A stretch of 64,000 bases of DNA. Source: Nemophila menziesii. Taxonomy: Eukaryota > Streptophyta > Magnoliopsida > Boraginales > Hydrophyllaceae. The stretch lies in the NCBI GenBank assembly GCA_029959085.1, contig JARWIR010000005.1, forward strand, positions 4,342,501 to 4,406,500. The letters are read 5' to 3'. Position numbers and translations under genes: made by a program. This document shows positions 48,163 to 60,462 of this stretch, in pieces. Below the pieces are notes generated by a model that worked only from the letters and a program-made list of their open reading frames with translations, searched no databases and was not told the origin of the DNA. Each line of letters begins with the position of its first letter. The first letter of the stretch is position 1.

Positions 48163-50117
48163 TAGTGTCAGTTTAGAGAGTTTCCATGAACTTAATATTC
48201 GTGAAAATGAGAGCACTAGCTTTGAAGTCAGTGACAGTATCATCGTTGCGCCAGATAATAGTATCGAAGGTGAAGGAAGTGAAAAAAGTAGTCTTAGTTC
48301 AGCTAGCTATTCAAACGATGTGAATGAATCTAGTTTTCGAAGTGTATGTCCATCGAAACCACATAAAGGTAACGATATTCGTTGGGATGCGATTCAACAC
48401 ACTAAAGGTGTTGATGGAGAGTTGGGTTTAGGACATTTTCGTCTATTGAAGAAATTGGGATTTGGAGATATTGGAAGTGTTTACTTAGCTGAGTTAAGAG
48501 GGATGGGATGTTTATTTGCGATGAAAGTAATGGATAAAGGAATGTTAGCTGGGAGAAAAAAGATTATGAGAGCTCAAACTGAGAAAGATATCTTAGGTTT
48601 ATTAGATCATCCGTTTCTTCCAACTTTATATTCCCATTTTGAAACGGAGAAATTCTCATGCTTGTTAATGGAGTTTTGTAGTGGTGGAGATTTGCATTTA
48701 CTTAGGCAGCGTCAACCTGGGAAGCATTTTTCAGAACAAGCATCAAGGTTAGTTCTAGATTATAATTTCATCTTTGTTTATTTGCATAATTGGTCCCTGT
48801 TTTATGCAAATAGCCAGTTATATCCATCTGTTTTTCTCTTATAAGCTTGAGCAACTTTGTTTTTCATGATTCTTTGTGATCAAGGGTTATTTGCATAATT
48901 GGTCCATTCTTTTTTCACCTAGACTAAACTTCAATGTTGTAGCAAGTTGTTTTTTTGTAATTAATTGCACTATAGGTCCCTATATTATTTTGTCTGAGTT
49001 AATTGCACTATAAGTCTCTATAGTAAACTTTTCAGTGAATTGGACCACTTTAAGGCCCCCCATAAGATTTTTATGATATTTCATTTGCAAAAGTATATAA
49101 CCAACACTTGGGGGATCATAAAGTATTAGTATACTTTTTGTGTATAAAGTCAAAAGATATTTTCAAAAAAACTAGGGGACCATGGTTGATATAAGTGACT
49201 CCGCCACTACACAAGGGTAGAATTACTACTTTTTGAAACTAATCTAATCTTTGGCTACTAGGTTTTACGCTTCGGAAGTATTACTTGCCCTTGAATATCT
49301 ACACATGATGGGTGTGGTGTATCGCGATTTAAAGCCGGAGAATGTTTTAGTACGAGAAGATGGTCATGTTATGTTATCGGATTTCGATTTATCATTAAGA
49401 TGTCATGTAAACCCAACTCTAGTTACATCAAATACCGAACCATCTTGTGCAATCTCTTCTTATTGTATAGATCCGTCATGTAAATTACCGGTTTGTGTAA
49501 CACCGTCGTGCTTTCAACCCTCATGTTTCAAGCCTCGTTTTCTCAACTCAAAACCACCTAAAGTAAAAAACGAACGTTCCCCTTCCGATAATACCCTTCC
49601 CGTGCTTAACGTGGAGCCCACCGGAGCTCGATCAATGTCGTTTGTCGGTACACACGAGTACTTAGCGCCAGAGATTATTCGAGGAGATGGTCATGGTAGT
49701 GCCGTTGATTGGTGGACATTTGGGATATTTTTATACGAGTTGATTCATGGTAAAACACCGTTTAAGGGTAACGGAAATCGAGAGACATTATTTAACGTTG
49801 TTGGACAATCTTTAAAGTTTCCCGAGGGTTCAAACATTAGTGTAGCGGCTAAAGATTTGATTCGAGGTTTACTCGTAAAGGACCCACAAAAGAGATTGGG
49901 GTATAAGAGAGGTGCGACGGAGATTAAACAACATGCGTTTTTTCAAAGTGTTAATTGGGCGCTAATTCGTGGGACGGTCCCACCAGAGATTCCTAAACCG
50001 GTTGATCTTGCGTTTTTTAATCAAACGTTTAAATCGACAACCGTGGCTAAGAAAGAGAAGGGAGGTTCTGATTCCGATAAATCGTTAGGTCCGTTTTTGG
50101 ATTTTGAGTTTTTTTAA
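48134..50117 (+). CDS. D6PKL: AGC VIII protein kinase, D6 PROTEIN KINASE-like, two exons
   Basis: Exons 48134-48747 and 49262-50117 (intron GT..AG, 514 bp) give 489 residues. The start has a good context (ACCATGG). Residues 1-80 are Ser/Glu-rich and variable; NDIRWDAIQ (80-88) is typical of the D6PK group. Kinase domain: glycine loop at 108-117, catalytic Lys131, Glu150, YRDLKPEN with Asp227, DFD (245-247) in place of DFG as in plant AGC VIII kinases, a Cys/Ser-rich insertion (about 252-328), activation segment [12 protein letters not shown], and a C-terminal PIF-type DFEFF (485-489) that can bind PDK1. All catalytic residues are present. D6PK kinases phosphorylate PIN auxin exporters at the plasma membrane; that role is inferred from family. 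A PK5/PK7-type member is also possible. Confidence 0.93.
48955..49035. repeat. Inverted copies of the GLCAT14-intron motif in the kinase intron
   Basis: TTAATTGCACTATAGGTCCC and TTAATTGCACTATAAGTCTC occur 57 bp apart; they are reverse complements of the motif tandemly repeated at 15860-16385. Confidence 0.85.
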
Positions 50118-51488
50118 TGATTAGATTTTGTGTTTATTCTTGAAGCAAAAAATTATGTCCTCTTAAGGACGTGTATTTATATATTCATGAGTTTTTTCCT
50201 CATTTTTATATTATCTTTGTTTTTTGTCTTCTTAAAATTTCTTGGAATGAGTTTATGCCCCTCTCCCCGAAAGTTACAGAATCTTCACTTCTCCAATATT
50301 CAAAAATGATCTTATTAGGTTTTTATTTATTTTTTGGTAGTATGAACATTTTGTTTTTTTTCTATAACAAAATATTGTTAGTTTACATCATATAGGGACT
50401 TATAGTATTACTAGTACGAATTCAAAAAAAAAAAAAAATCAGGACTTATAATGCAATTTTCACATAATATAGGGACCTATAATTCAACTAATTTAAAAAA
50501 AGGTACTAGTGAATGATAATATGGTAAATTGCACGGGTAATCACTGTGTTATGCGAAAGTAGCAAATGTACAGCAAAGTTGCTAAAGAGATAAACGATGT
50601 ATATTTACGACATTTGGTCAAAACACAGGGGTGTATATGCTATTTTTGCGTAAACAGGGATTGACAGGACAATCAACCAAATATAAAGCTACTGAAAATC
50701 TGGAAAATAAACATGAAAAGTGTTTTTCTTTATGGATAAAGTAAAAAAGGATGAACTTTTGTCTGATTGTATTTTAGCTGGCACGAGCTTTCGAACACGA
50801 GATCTTGAAGTGTCTTTGTATTGTATAGTTCTTGGTGTCACTTTTTATAAATGGACTTTTTAGTTGGAATCTGGATGGTTTTGAAAGTAATTTTTCTATA
50901 AAGCAAGCCTGTAAGTGCAAATAAAGAACATTTGATGGGACGAATCATGGAAAGATTTAATAGGACAATTGAACAGAGAATATTTTGGTTCTTCTGTTGT
51001 CATGTCGTTGTCTCAAAGACTCTATTTAAAGGAGTTATCTATATTCCCTACCCTGATTTAATTGTTGGCTAAATTGTATTTTTAGTTATTCTTATCGTTA
51101 TGCAACATAAGTAGATATGTTTTGTAACAGAAATATACATATAAGTGGAGTATGTTAATGTATTTAATTCACGGGGAACTATGTCATTGTGATTTACTAG
51201 CATATAATATTAAATTTTACATCTAATGGCATTGAGGGCTGATCTGCCTAATTTTTGTTTGGAATTTTTATAATACAAAATACATTCATCTATATTGGAC
51301 ATATATGTAACTTTGTAAGACCAAAACTTATCAAATCTCTAACTTGTAATCCCTACTCTCATCACTAAACACCACATAGGGCCGAAATTCATAAAGTGAT
51401 AAATGCAATTCTTCAATTTTTCTAAAAGTTAATTACACCATAGGTCCTTATATTAAGCTAAATGGCATATATTATGCAAACAACAAAA
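50118..51488. other. 3' flank of the kinase gene and intergenic DNA
   Basis: The motif GGGACYTATARTNCAAYTA recurs at about 50394-50500, and once more, inverted, at about 51430-51452. No coding domain was recognised in the rest. Confidence 0.45.
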
Positions 51489-51680
51489 GAGTAATGCTGG
51501 GTATCACCCAAAAAGGTATCACCTAAACATCACCCATGATGTGGCGGTTAGGTGGTCCAATCATGCAGGAGAGAGAAAAAAGTAAATCTGGAAAGAGAAA
51601 ATCCATGATTAGACCACCTAACTGCCACATCATGGATGATGTTTAGGTGATGTTTTTTTGGATGATACCCAGCATTACTC
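51489..51680. mobile_element. MITE with 76 bp inverted repeats, GAGTAATG termini
   Basis: About 76 bp at each end are inverted copies with few differences (GAGTAATGCTGGGTATCA start; GATGTGGC.GTTAGGTGGT inside), leaving a spacer of about 40 bp. The first eight bases match the MULE-type MITEs at 210 and 46717. No clear 9 bp duplication is visible here (ACAACAAAA and ATTTTAAAA). Confidence 0.75.
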
Positions 51681-52804
51681 ATTTTAAAAAGTAGGGGTAT
51701 TCTGAAATGTAAGATGCATAAAGTATTAATATAACTTTTATATAATAAAATATATTATATTAATATGGGATCATTGCCCTTTCTATTAAAACATAATTTC
51801 TTCATAATTAAAATTTCCGATATAAGATGATATACAATTCATTATATTATGCGCGTGACACTGAAATCATCCGTTTAGATTTGCACTTGAATGGCATAGG
51901 ATGAAACAATCTGTTAATTAACTTTTTGACACTATCAAGCCACTAACATTTTATGATTTTTAAGAAACCGCTATGAATTCTAAAATATTAGGTATTGACT
52001 CACATTTAATGCGAGAATTTTGTTTTTTCTATTAATATCAAGAGTCAAAACCAAACCAATTCAAGAAGATCACGTATCAATAGGAAGGAGACTAGTTTGA
52101 CTTTTGCTATCTTTAAGTAGTTGGATCACATTAAATTTCATAGACGTATGCATAATGTTTTATAGATTATATAAAAGTTAGGTGAATCATTAGTACGAGG
52201 GAAACTATTAAATTAGAGCATAGATTCTTTCCAACTTATTTTTTAAGGCCCAGTTAGAAATAAGACCTAATTTCAATTTCTAGTTAGATTTTTTCCAACT
52301 TTATCTTTTTTTTCTTCAGAAATTCGTTTTTTTAATTCTTTTTGTTCTTTTTCATTAGTCTAATGGATCCCGTACCCATAGGTACGGACCTGTATTGGGT
52401 TTTAAGTTTTTTAAATGATTTTTTATATTATTGCACAAAGATTTTTTATATTACGAATTTTTCTAGTCCATGTCTATTTATAATGTGTCCAATTGTATCC
52501 AAGGGGTTGTACCCAAGTTCGGGTTTTATCTATGCCATTTTGGTCCAATGTCAAACTTTCGGAAAATGAGTTATCCCGTACCATAGGGTCTATACCCCAG
52601 TATACCCTAATACCCAAGGACAAATACAAGTGAAAAAAAAATGATGAAGGTCTGGACCCAGTTTTTTACTTGCAAATAAAAAAATACTAACTCACAACAA
52701 ATAGGCTGGACACTAAAAAATCAGTTTTGAATAACAATGCAATGGGCTGGAGAAAAACAACTAAATGGGCTGGAGAAAATTTTAAGCTTTTTTATTTAAA
52801 AAAC
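51681..52804. other. Intergenic DNA, no gene recognised
   Basis: It includes a stretch with repeated GTACCC/GGTAC words (52365-52610). A 75-codon frame at 52342-52569 shows no motif and is not called. Confidence 0.35.
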
Positions 52805-52912
52805 TTGACTGAAATGGGCTGGACCATGATGGGGGCTGGCCCATGATAAGGGTTGGACCATGATGGGGCTGGACCCTGCAGGGGGCTGAACCATGCTGGA
52901 CCTGGACCTAAG
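52805..52912. repeat. Minisatellite of GGGCTGGACCATGATG-like units
   Basis: Five or six imperfect units of about 16-20 bp, each containing GGCTGGACC or a variant followed by ATGATG or a variant. Confidence 0.75.
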
Positions 52913-52916
52913 GCAG

Positions 52917-53640
52917 TTAAAAAACCCGAAATCTGAAGCCATCTAAAATGGAGAAGCTGATTTGCAGCGCTGGAGGGCCACGGTGAGGGTAAGCAGCGGA
53001 GGAGATCCAGCGGCGGTGGTGTTGTACTTCAGCGTCACAGCGGTGGTGTGAGCAGCGGAGCAGAGTGCAGGTTGTGCAGCATATTGGTGGCGGAAATGGA
53101 GGCTGTTGTCGCTGGTGGTGGAGGCTGTTGTGGATCTGACTCACGCGAGGTGGTGCAGCGGCGTCATGGCTTCGCGGTTCTTGTGGTGGCTTCGCGGTGC
53201 AGCGGCGTGTTGGAGCGCAGATATGTTTGGTGGTGTGTTGTGTCGCTGTGGGAAGCAAGGTGATGAGAAGGGAGGTGAGAAGGTAGGAGGGGGAACAGGG
53301 GTGGGTTAGGGGCGGTAATGGTGGGGAGGTGAGTAGGGGAAGAGGGAGTGGGAGGGGGCGGTCGTTCTTGTGCACACAGAGAGAGAGAGAGAGAGAGGGA
53401 GAAGTAGAGAGAGGTTTTGTGATTCTGAAAATAAAAACCCTAATTGGGTTTTTGCTTTGGGTTGTAACGGTAATAAGAAGAGGATATAAGGGGCTTTTGG
53501 GTATTTTTTCTTATTTAGTTGGGTTTCAACTAGTTAATTGGGACTGGGCTTTAATTTGTGAAGGTATAAGTCATGGGGCCTTAAATCCTAAATCCCCCTT
53601 AGTACGAGGGGTAGATCTTCGATGAATCTCTGACATGGGA
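52917..53640. other. G-rich, purine-skewed island without a supported gene
   Basis: A sharp change to G+C-richer sequence with GGTGG and GCAGCGG words, ending in a (GA)n stretch at about 53378-53400. A 152-codon minus-strand frame (52917-53375) is Pro/His-rich and low in complexity, and several plus-strand frames overlap it. None shows a domain, so no CDS is called. The composition resembles the centres of repeats P1 and P2. Confidence 0.45.
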
Positions 53641-53932
53641 TAAAAGAATAAAACTAGTAGAAGATTAATTAAGAACAATTTCTAATTTCAAAGGAATTGG
53701 GAGACGAATTTATGGTTTAAGGAAAGAGGGAAAGGGAATGGACGAAAATCTATTTTTCTTAACATTTTTTTAACTAATTTGTTTTTGTTTATTTTTCTCA
53801 CTGGATACCTTTTTTTTTGTCACTGGATACCGGGACTGAGAAAGGACGGGGTGTCTTTTAACATTAAGAAACCTAAACAAAACCTAGGTATGGATTAAGC
53901 GGTTTTTAATTTTATTTTAATAAAAATATATA

Positions 53933-53936
<4 letters not shown>

Positions 53937-54014
<78 letters not shown>
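53937..54014. repeat. (TA)n microsatellite
   Basis: About 39 uninterrupted TA units in intergenic DNA. Confidence 0.95.
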
Positions 54015-54018
<4 letters not shown>

Positions 54019-54236
54019 TCCATTGTTTTAAGAGTTGATTGCTCAAAAGGTCTAAAAATATTTTTTCTCACCCTTAACAATTCTAAATTTTAAATAATTG
54101 ATAAGTTATTTTTGTATTTTTAATGAGTTATATATTTCTTAATGAGTTGAGTTGATTAATGAGTATATGTGAAAAAAGAATTACATTAACTTTTAGGCTA
54201 AGTATCTTTGTTATAATGATAAAAATATTTTTAAGT

Positions 54237-54368
54237 GAGATCGATAGTTGGGCTAGTGGTTACTGGTTAGGTTAATCCGCAGAGACCAATAGGTCCTGGA
54301 ATCGAATCTCATTGGAGTCATTTACTCCGAGTCCAAAGTGGCTCTTTCATGTATTAAAAAAAAAAAAA
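54237..54368 (+). mobile_element. tRNA-derived SINE, 132 bp
   Basis: An A-box-like GGGCTAGTGGTTA (54250-54262) and a B-box-like GGAATCGAATCT (54298-54309) are spaced as in pol III promoters, and an A13 tail ends the element. A 7 bp direct repeat TTTAAGT flanks it (54230-54236, 54369-54375). It encodes no protein and depends on LINE machinery. Confidence 0.75.
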
Positions 54369-54375
54369 TTTAAGT

Positions 54376-55500
54376 AAATTAAATAAAATAACATAAATAA
54401 ACGGTTGGTTGAAAAATTATATCCAGAAACTCAATCTTCAAGTTTGTTTATAATTTAAATAAATTATTTTGATTTTTTTTTTATAAATTTGAAGTCAAAT
54501 GTCCAGTAAAACAATTATACTAAACCTTGTGGAAGTGTTCACTAATTTTTTTATTATATTATTATTTTTGAACGTATATTAAACTTAATTGATTTTGAAA
54601 AATAAATATTGTTTATTTTAATACAAGTTTGATGTGAAAATCTAGATATTAAAAAATAAATAAATTTTAAATTATAAGTGTTTAGATAATTTTTAGACAT
54701 TTCTAAAGGGTCTTAAGCAATCATGAGAATAAGTTAGGGATGTCTAATCAACCTTTAGGTTATTCTTGAACCGGATAGCCATTTTCCGATGATGTAGGTG
54801 GAGTTTAGACGGAATTAGGTGGAAAAGTTTAGAACACTTTGTAATGTATATATATCTTCAAAGTTTTTTTTTGTAATGTATATATATGTTCAAAGGTTTT
54901 TTTTCTTTCAAATAACGTAACCAATATTATTAAAAGTACAATTACAAACATCCAATACAAAAACTAAATCGGTGATATAAAAACCCGAGGTTGCAATCAA
55001 CCCTACATCGTGGAAAAGTAAGGTAAAACGATAGTAATGGATATTCCCAATATAAAGCTCACAACATTTAAACATAATGAGTACATAAATCACAGAGTTT
55101 TCAGATAGATATGAAACAAACATATGTCTATCTTTATATGTCAAAGTAATCAACGGAAAAACTTAGTCCATATCCAAGGAGGTTGGAAGTTGGAGGTTGA
55201 AAACTGGAAACTTGAAACTCGAAACTGGAAAGTTTGAAACATCCATGAATATGTATCTGATATATACTAGTTTAAAGCTGAAAATAGCATATACAAACCA
55301 AATCAAACAATGAAATGCATTGACCAAATAGGAAAAGCCAAGGAATTGTGAAGAAAATAAGCATTAATACAAATCTACTTATCAAAATAAAAAATTGACA
55401 AAATTAAAAATAGTAGTGAGAGGAACCATTCCTAAGCATACATGTTGTTCTAATTTAAATAACTATAAATTGAGTATCCTATCCACACGACCTATTTTGT
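54376..55500. other. AT-rich intergenic DNA
   Basis: A short stretch of GAAACTGGAAACTTGAAACT-type repeats lies at about 55190-55240. No gene is supported. Confidence 0.35.
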
Positions 55501-55509
55501 TAAACTCGA

Positions 55510-56880
55510 GTTTAGTCTATAACATTTGAAATGTTAGATTGGAAATGGATTTTTTTTTAAAATTTAGCCAATGTCTATTCCAAATATTTATATCAGTGAT
55601 CACTATAGCCCATTTCAAATCATTCTTGAACATATATCTACCTTTCATAAGAGATTTAAAGCACCAAGAAGCAATGTTATTAGCAATGACATTAATAAAA
55701 TCCATGTTATGAAAATATATACCCTTAAGAAATTTGTGAGCCAAAGAGTTTTTGTTTTAGTTTAACTTCCAAGCAGTTTAGGTGATAAGAGACATATTTA
55801 AGGAGTAACAATTTTTAAACCCATGCCATCTTCAAGTTTAGGAAGTTCAAGATTTTTCTAATCCTTCTAGTGAATTTTTTTTATTACTTTATTTTCCCAC
55901 CAAAAAGAAGCAACAAGACTACTAATCATTTCATAAGTAGTAGAAGGAATAATATACAGTGACATGGTATAGACATGTATAGCCTGAATAACAACTTTTA
56001 TAGCAGTTTCATCGCCCCCAATTGATAATAGTTTAGTATTACAATGGTTAAATTTTTGTATAACTCTATAATCATCCGTTCTAAAGATTTGATTTTTGAT
56101 CTACCCCAACCAGAGGGTAAACCCAAGCATTTCCCAATGTCATGTAAGTGATTCATTCTTATGCGATTGGTAAGTGAAGAAATATCATTAGTGGGAGAAT
56201 TTTTGTAATAAGTCACCCATTTTTATTAAGATGAATGGTTTGTCCTGAAGCATAAAAGTATTTATGATTGAAAATAAGAAATTGTTCAAATTCATCATGC
56301 TGTGCTTTACGAAAAAATAAGTTGTCATTGGCAAAGAGTATGTGAGATATACTGCGACAGTTTCAAGCAGGTTTTACACCAAGTATAAGGTTATTATCTT
56401 CTTTGTTTTTCGTAATGGTTCTAAGAACTTGAGTCACAATACAAAAGAGGAAAGAGGAGAGTGGGCCCCCTGTCTCAACCCTCTAGAGGGTTTATGAAGG
56501 CCCATAGGTGTATTATTAAGTAAGATAGAGTAAGAGTCAGAAAAGATACATTCATGTATAAGTTTAAGCCAATTTTTTTAAATCCCATTTTTTTCCATCA
56601 TGTCAATGAGAAAATATCATTCCATATTTTCAAAAGCTTTGAAATTCCAGCTTTTATAGCAATTCTATAATTTGTAGTTTATCTAGCTTTTCTAAGATAG
56701 GTAACAGCTTCATGGGACACTATAACTTTGTCATGAATGAATTTACTAGGGACAAAAGCTGTTTGTTCCTCAGAAATGATGGATTGCATAATAGGCTTAA
56801 GTCTAGACAAAAAAAATTCCAGCAATAATTTTATAAACAAAATTTGGGCAACTAATGGGCCTATAAATACATGGTGTTCA
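55510..56880 (-). pseudogene. LINE relic (RT and connection region), minus strand
   Basis: RT catalytic region near 56330 reads FANDNLFF where FADDL is expected, so even the active site has decayed. The thumb (GLPSGWGRSKIKSLERM, about 56150-56080) and the downstream connection (NNIASWCFKSLMKGR..INIWNRHW, 55744-55560) are recognisable as plant LINE ORF2. Frames are separated by stops and shifts. Neither a 3' tail nor an RNase H domain was found. Confidence 0.75.
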
Positions 56881-57042
56881 TAAAATTATTCATCATGGTG
56901 ATCCTATGTTGATCATTTGGTGGATACCAGGTCGTACCTGGAAACGAACCATCCCCTGGCCGTGTCAGAATATTGATTCCTTCCTCGTTGTCGGTGCAAG
57001 CATTATATGTGGATTGTTAAAGAGGATATGATCCTCAATCAC

Positions 57043-57700
57043 TGATGTCTTGTCTTTTGTGATAGATTAATCGTATCACAAGAAATCGTTTTTGGGGTGT
57101 ATTAGACTTATTTGAGGGAGTATTAAATATTCTTTGACATATCGTGATTTCTTGTCTAGTTTGAAATATTTTGCTACTTTTAGAGTTTTTGTGGGTTAAT
57201 TGTGTGTTAAGTATGAAGCTCTTAGGTACACAGATGATACGAGACCTCGAGATTATACGAAGAAGGAAAATAGTCAAAGATAATCCCAGGTCACGGTGTG
57301 AAAGGACCAATAAGCCACATTGGAAGATCTAGTGCTTTTACTGGTAAAACATTGAAGATAACTTAAGAGAGTCACCATGCACATTCGGCTAGGATTCTGA
57401 GGAAACCCGTTGGTTTCAAAAATAGTATTTAAATCCAAGAGCATGTGAGAGGTTACAGATTGGAATTTGAAATTAAGATGACAAACTTATGATATTGCTT
57501 CCACGGTGGCTCAAACTAGTCTATATTTATTGAGAATATTTTTGAGTTGACTTTGACCACTTAATTGGGTTCCACACTTCCCAAAAACATTTTCCACGCT
57601 TAATATATCATAATTTGGGATCAAAATGAGAATTAGACAGTTGGGGAAGGATTCATTGATTTCATCCATTCCACCTCATTCCACCTACCCGTTCAATCAA
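57043..57700 (-). mobile_element. Partial LTR (copy E) of the GAGACATCA family, minus strand
   Basis: Read on the minus strand, it ends in AAGACAAGACATCA at 57043 and shares the terminal GTGATA..TATCAC hairpin and the TTAACACACAATTAA block with copies A and C. The 5' part of the LTR is not visible, so the right boundary is approximate. It lies on the 3' side of Gypsy protein relics in the same orientation, where a 3' LTR would be expected. Confidence 0.6.
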
Positions 57701-57879
57701 TTATTAGTATAATTCTTCAACTTGATTCTAGTACTTTTTATTATTGTTTTTCATATTTTAGTTATGAGTTAAAAATCTCATAGCCAGAGGAAAGACATGA
57801 AAGCAATAAACTAATATACAGATAGAATGTCATTTGTTTAATGTCGTTAAGCTCGACGGGTGACCTCTGATATCATTTC

Positions 57880-59077
57880 TTAACATAACCTCCCCAGCAG
57901 TGAGTGAGGTTATCAACATTTACTATTTGGAATTTGCATCTGTTTACTTTGATTCCAACTAGTTTCTCAGAGATAATCTTTGTGACCATGAATGGTCCCA
58001 ACCAAGAACTCTTGGATTCACATACCTTCTGTGGAGGGTCAGGCCTTTTCAATTAGACACCCTCTCCTACTCTCATCTTCTCCTTCTTTCTTCTTTCTTG
58101 GGTTCTTTGGGAACCCTCACAAAATGTCTCTTGTCTTTCTTCTTTGCGTGATCGAGGTGTGGACCGCCCTTAGGATCTGGAGAAGATTTATTAGGTGGTT
58201 TATTTATAAGCTATCTCTACTCCATTCCAAAGGTTGCCACTACCTTGGTTGGCTCTTTTACTACCTGCTCGATAGCATCCAAGTATAAAATAATCTCCCA
58301 GAGAACTGGGAAACTTCATAGCCCTAAACACCTTGAACTTTTCCTCCTCGTCTTGCACTCGCATGATTAGCTCACCACTCTTTACATCAATTAAAGTATG
58401 CCCTGTGGGCTGTGGCTAGGAATAGCCTTCCCAAAATGATGGCCTATCTGCATTGTAATCAAGTATAATGAAATCACACAGAAATATAAAATTACCTACT
58501 TTGACGAGGACGTCTTAGATCTTTCCTTCAGGGTGACATATGGATCTATCCGCCATTTGTAAAACCATAATAGTAGGCTTTGCATCTCCAATCCTTAATT
58601 TCTCGAACACTGATCTAGGCATGAGATTAATACTCACACCTAGATCACACAACGCTCTCCTGTTCCATTATTTACAAATATATATATGAATATTGAAATT
58701 ACCGGGATTTGCTAACTTCATAGGTAACTTACTTTGACATATTGCACTGCATTCCTCCGGTAAACCAATCATCTCACCCTCATAGTATTTGCGTTTGTTG
58801 GAAAGCTCATTCTTCAAAAGTTTCACGTACTTGGGCATTCCTCGGATGACATCCAGAAACGGTTTATTAATCTGTAACTTCCTCACCATGTATATGACTT
58901 CTTGTACTCTTTGTCATTGTTCTTTTTCTGGACACGTGATGGAAAGGGAGGGGGAGGACGGTTCTCTTTCATGACCATATCTTTCTAGCCTTAACAGGCT
59001 CTTCAATCACATCTTCACTCATATCATCAACTATATCCTTAACTACAACATATTCCTCTTCTTTCTCAACTATATCC
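57880..59077 (-). pseudogene. Ty3/Gypsy gag-protease and integrase-end relic
   Basis: Read from high to low coordinate: an acidic linker (about 59077-58990), the gag/protease junction at 58889-58668 (MPKYVKLLKNELSNKRK and EECSAI, as in Athila/Tat-type elements), the aspartic protease at about 58650-58420 (CDLGVSINLMP, with G replacing the expected A after DLG, and ILGRPFLAT), then, after loss of RT and most of integrase, a GPFMVTKI-like integrase C-terminus near 58000. No frame is intact across this. The left edge of the LTR element at 59078 cuts it. Confidence 0.7.
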
Positions 59078-60460
59078 TGTTGGCATATAGCCTCCCTTAA
59101 TAGGTTGTTTTAATGTGACAAATCCTCTTATGTTTAGTGTGCTTATTTCTATTGTTCTTAACATTCTATTATGCACTCATTATTCATCAAAAAGCTCTTT
59201 CTTTATCATGTTAATCATCTTTAGTGTTTTATCTTAAGAAACTAATTCTCATTCAAATGCTTTTAACCTTATCTTTTTGTATATTGAGAATTAGCTTCAG
59301 TGTTCAACTTCAAAGATTCTCAGAATAATGTTTCCAACAACTTTCGTGAAGAAGATTTATTAATCCAAGTCATTATCCTTCAAAGTTACTTGGCGCGGTA
59401 CACCGCTGCGGTATACCGGACCAAACTTACGGACCAGGGTTGCGGTACATTGATTAGTCCGAACAGTAAGCTCAAAGTTAAGTCGAATAGCTCTGCGGTG
59501 CACCGGACCATATCCGCGGTACACCGCACAAAAGGGTTTTATGCACAAAAGACAAGCCATAAGGAATATATCCGTTGGGAGATTAATAGATCCGTTGGAC
59601 CCAAGTCTTATGACCGTTGGAAGCCATTTTCTACTATAAATTGAAGCTCTTTGAAGGCTACAACTACACCAACTAATTACAAACATTAAGGGGCTTAATT
59701 GCTATCATTCAAGAAGGTGTCAAGTGCTATACATAGTCAAAATCAATCCTAGTGAGCTTATAAATCCTTTCAAGGAGTTAATCAATTAAGCCACAAGGTT
59801 TTATCCACTCAAGAGGAGTAAACAAGCTTATAGTCATATCCACTCTGTAGGAGTTTTAGTTACAAGCTTTTATAAGCAAACCTTTAAACACTTTTGTTGC
59901 TATCCTCTTAAGTCTAGGTCTTGTAATAGATAGATTAAGAGAGAATTCAAGTATAGGGAGTATACTTGGTATCCTTGTGTTGTGATTACACAAGTGGTGT
60001 GTCCTTCGTGTTATCGAAGAGTTTGTAAAGGTTATTGTGTTCTCGACCCGGTTAAGAGAGACACGGGAGCTTAGTGAAAAGCTTGAAATCCTAAGGAGGC
60101 TTCCTTAGGTAGTGGATGTAGGGAAACCGAACCACTATAAATCGTGTGTATCTTTCTATCCCTACTCTATTTACTTTCCGCACTTTATATGTTTGATAAT
60201 ATGCTAGCATGAATATTGTGATATTGATTATCTAGTTTATCTAACATATTGTCATCTAGAGTAGTAAGAGATTAGAAACTCGTTTTTCTTGTATCACTTA
60301 TATATCGAATCTCTTAGCTTATCCATTGTATGATCCCTTAGGAGTTTGATATATTAGTTGACTTAGAAGTTTCTTTCTTAAACTTATAATTGTCCAAAAG
60401 ATTTTTAATTAGGCATTAATCTTATTAGTAATCCTATTCACCCCCCCTCTAGGACTATCA
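59078..60460 (+). repeat. 5' LTR, 1383 bp
   Basis: Begins TGTTGGCATA and ends ACTATCA; the primer binding site starts two bases after it. A TATAAAT box at 59635-59641 suggests transcription starting near 59665. The U3 part contains several GCGGTACACCGC-type near-palindromes (59393-59535). Confidence 0.75.
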
Positions 60461-60462
60461 AT

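Noticed and set aside
52917..53375. 152-codon Pro/His-rich frame on the minus strand
   Set aside because: Low-complexity composition, overlapping frames on the other strand, no domain and no start or splice context; treated as a G-rich island.
54241..54315. Genuine tRNA gene
   Set aside because: Pol III boxes are present but no cloverleaf with acceptor stem could be drawn; the A-tail and duplication point to a SINE.
56880..57030. Possible coding fragment on the minus strand (complex, non-repetitive text)
   Set aside because: Frames are short and I could not match them to a family; no function proposed.
59300..59644. 114-codon plus-strand and 108-codon minus-strand frames in the LTR
   Set aside because: Both lie inside the LTR U3 and reflect the GCGGTACACCGC repeats; no retroelement protein is encoded there.
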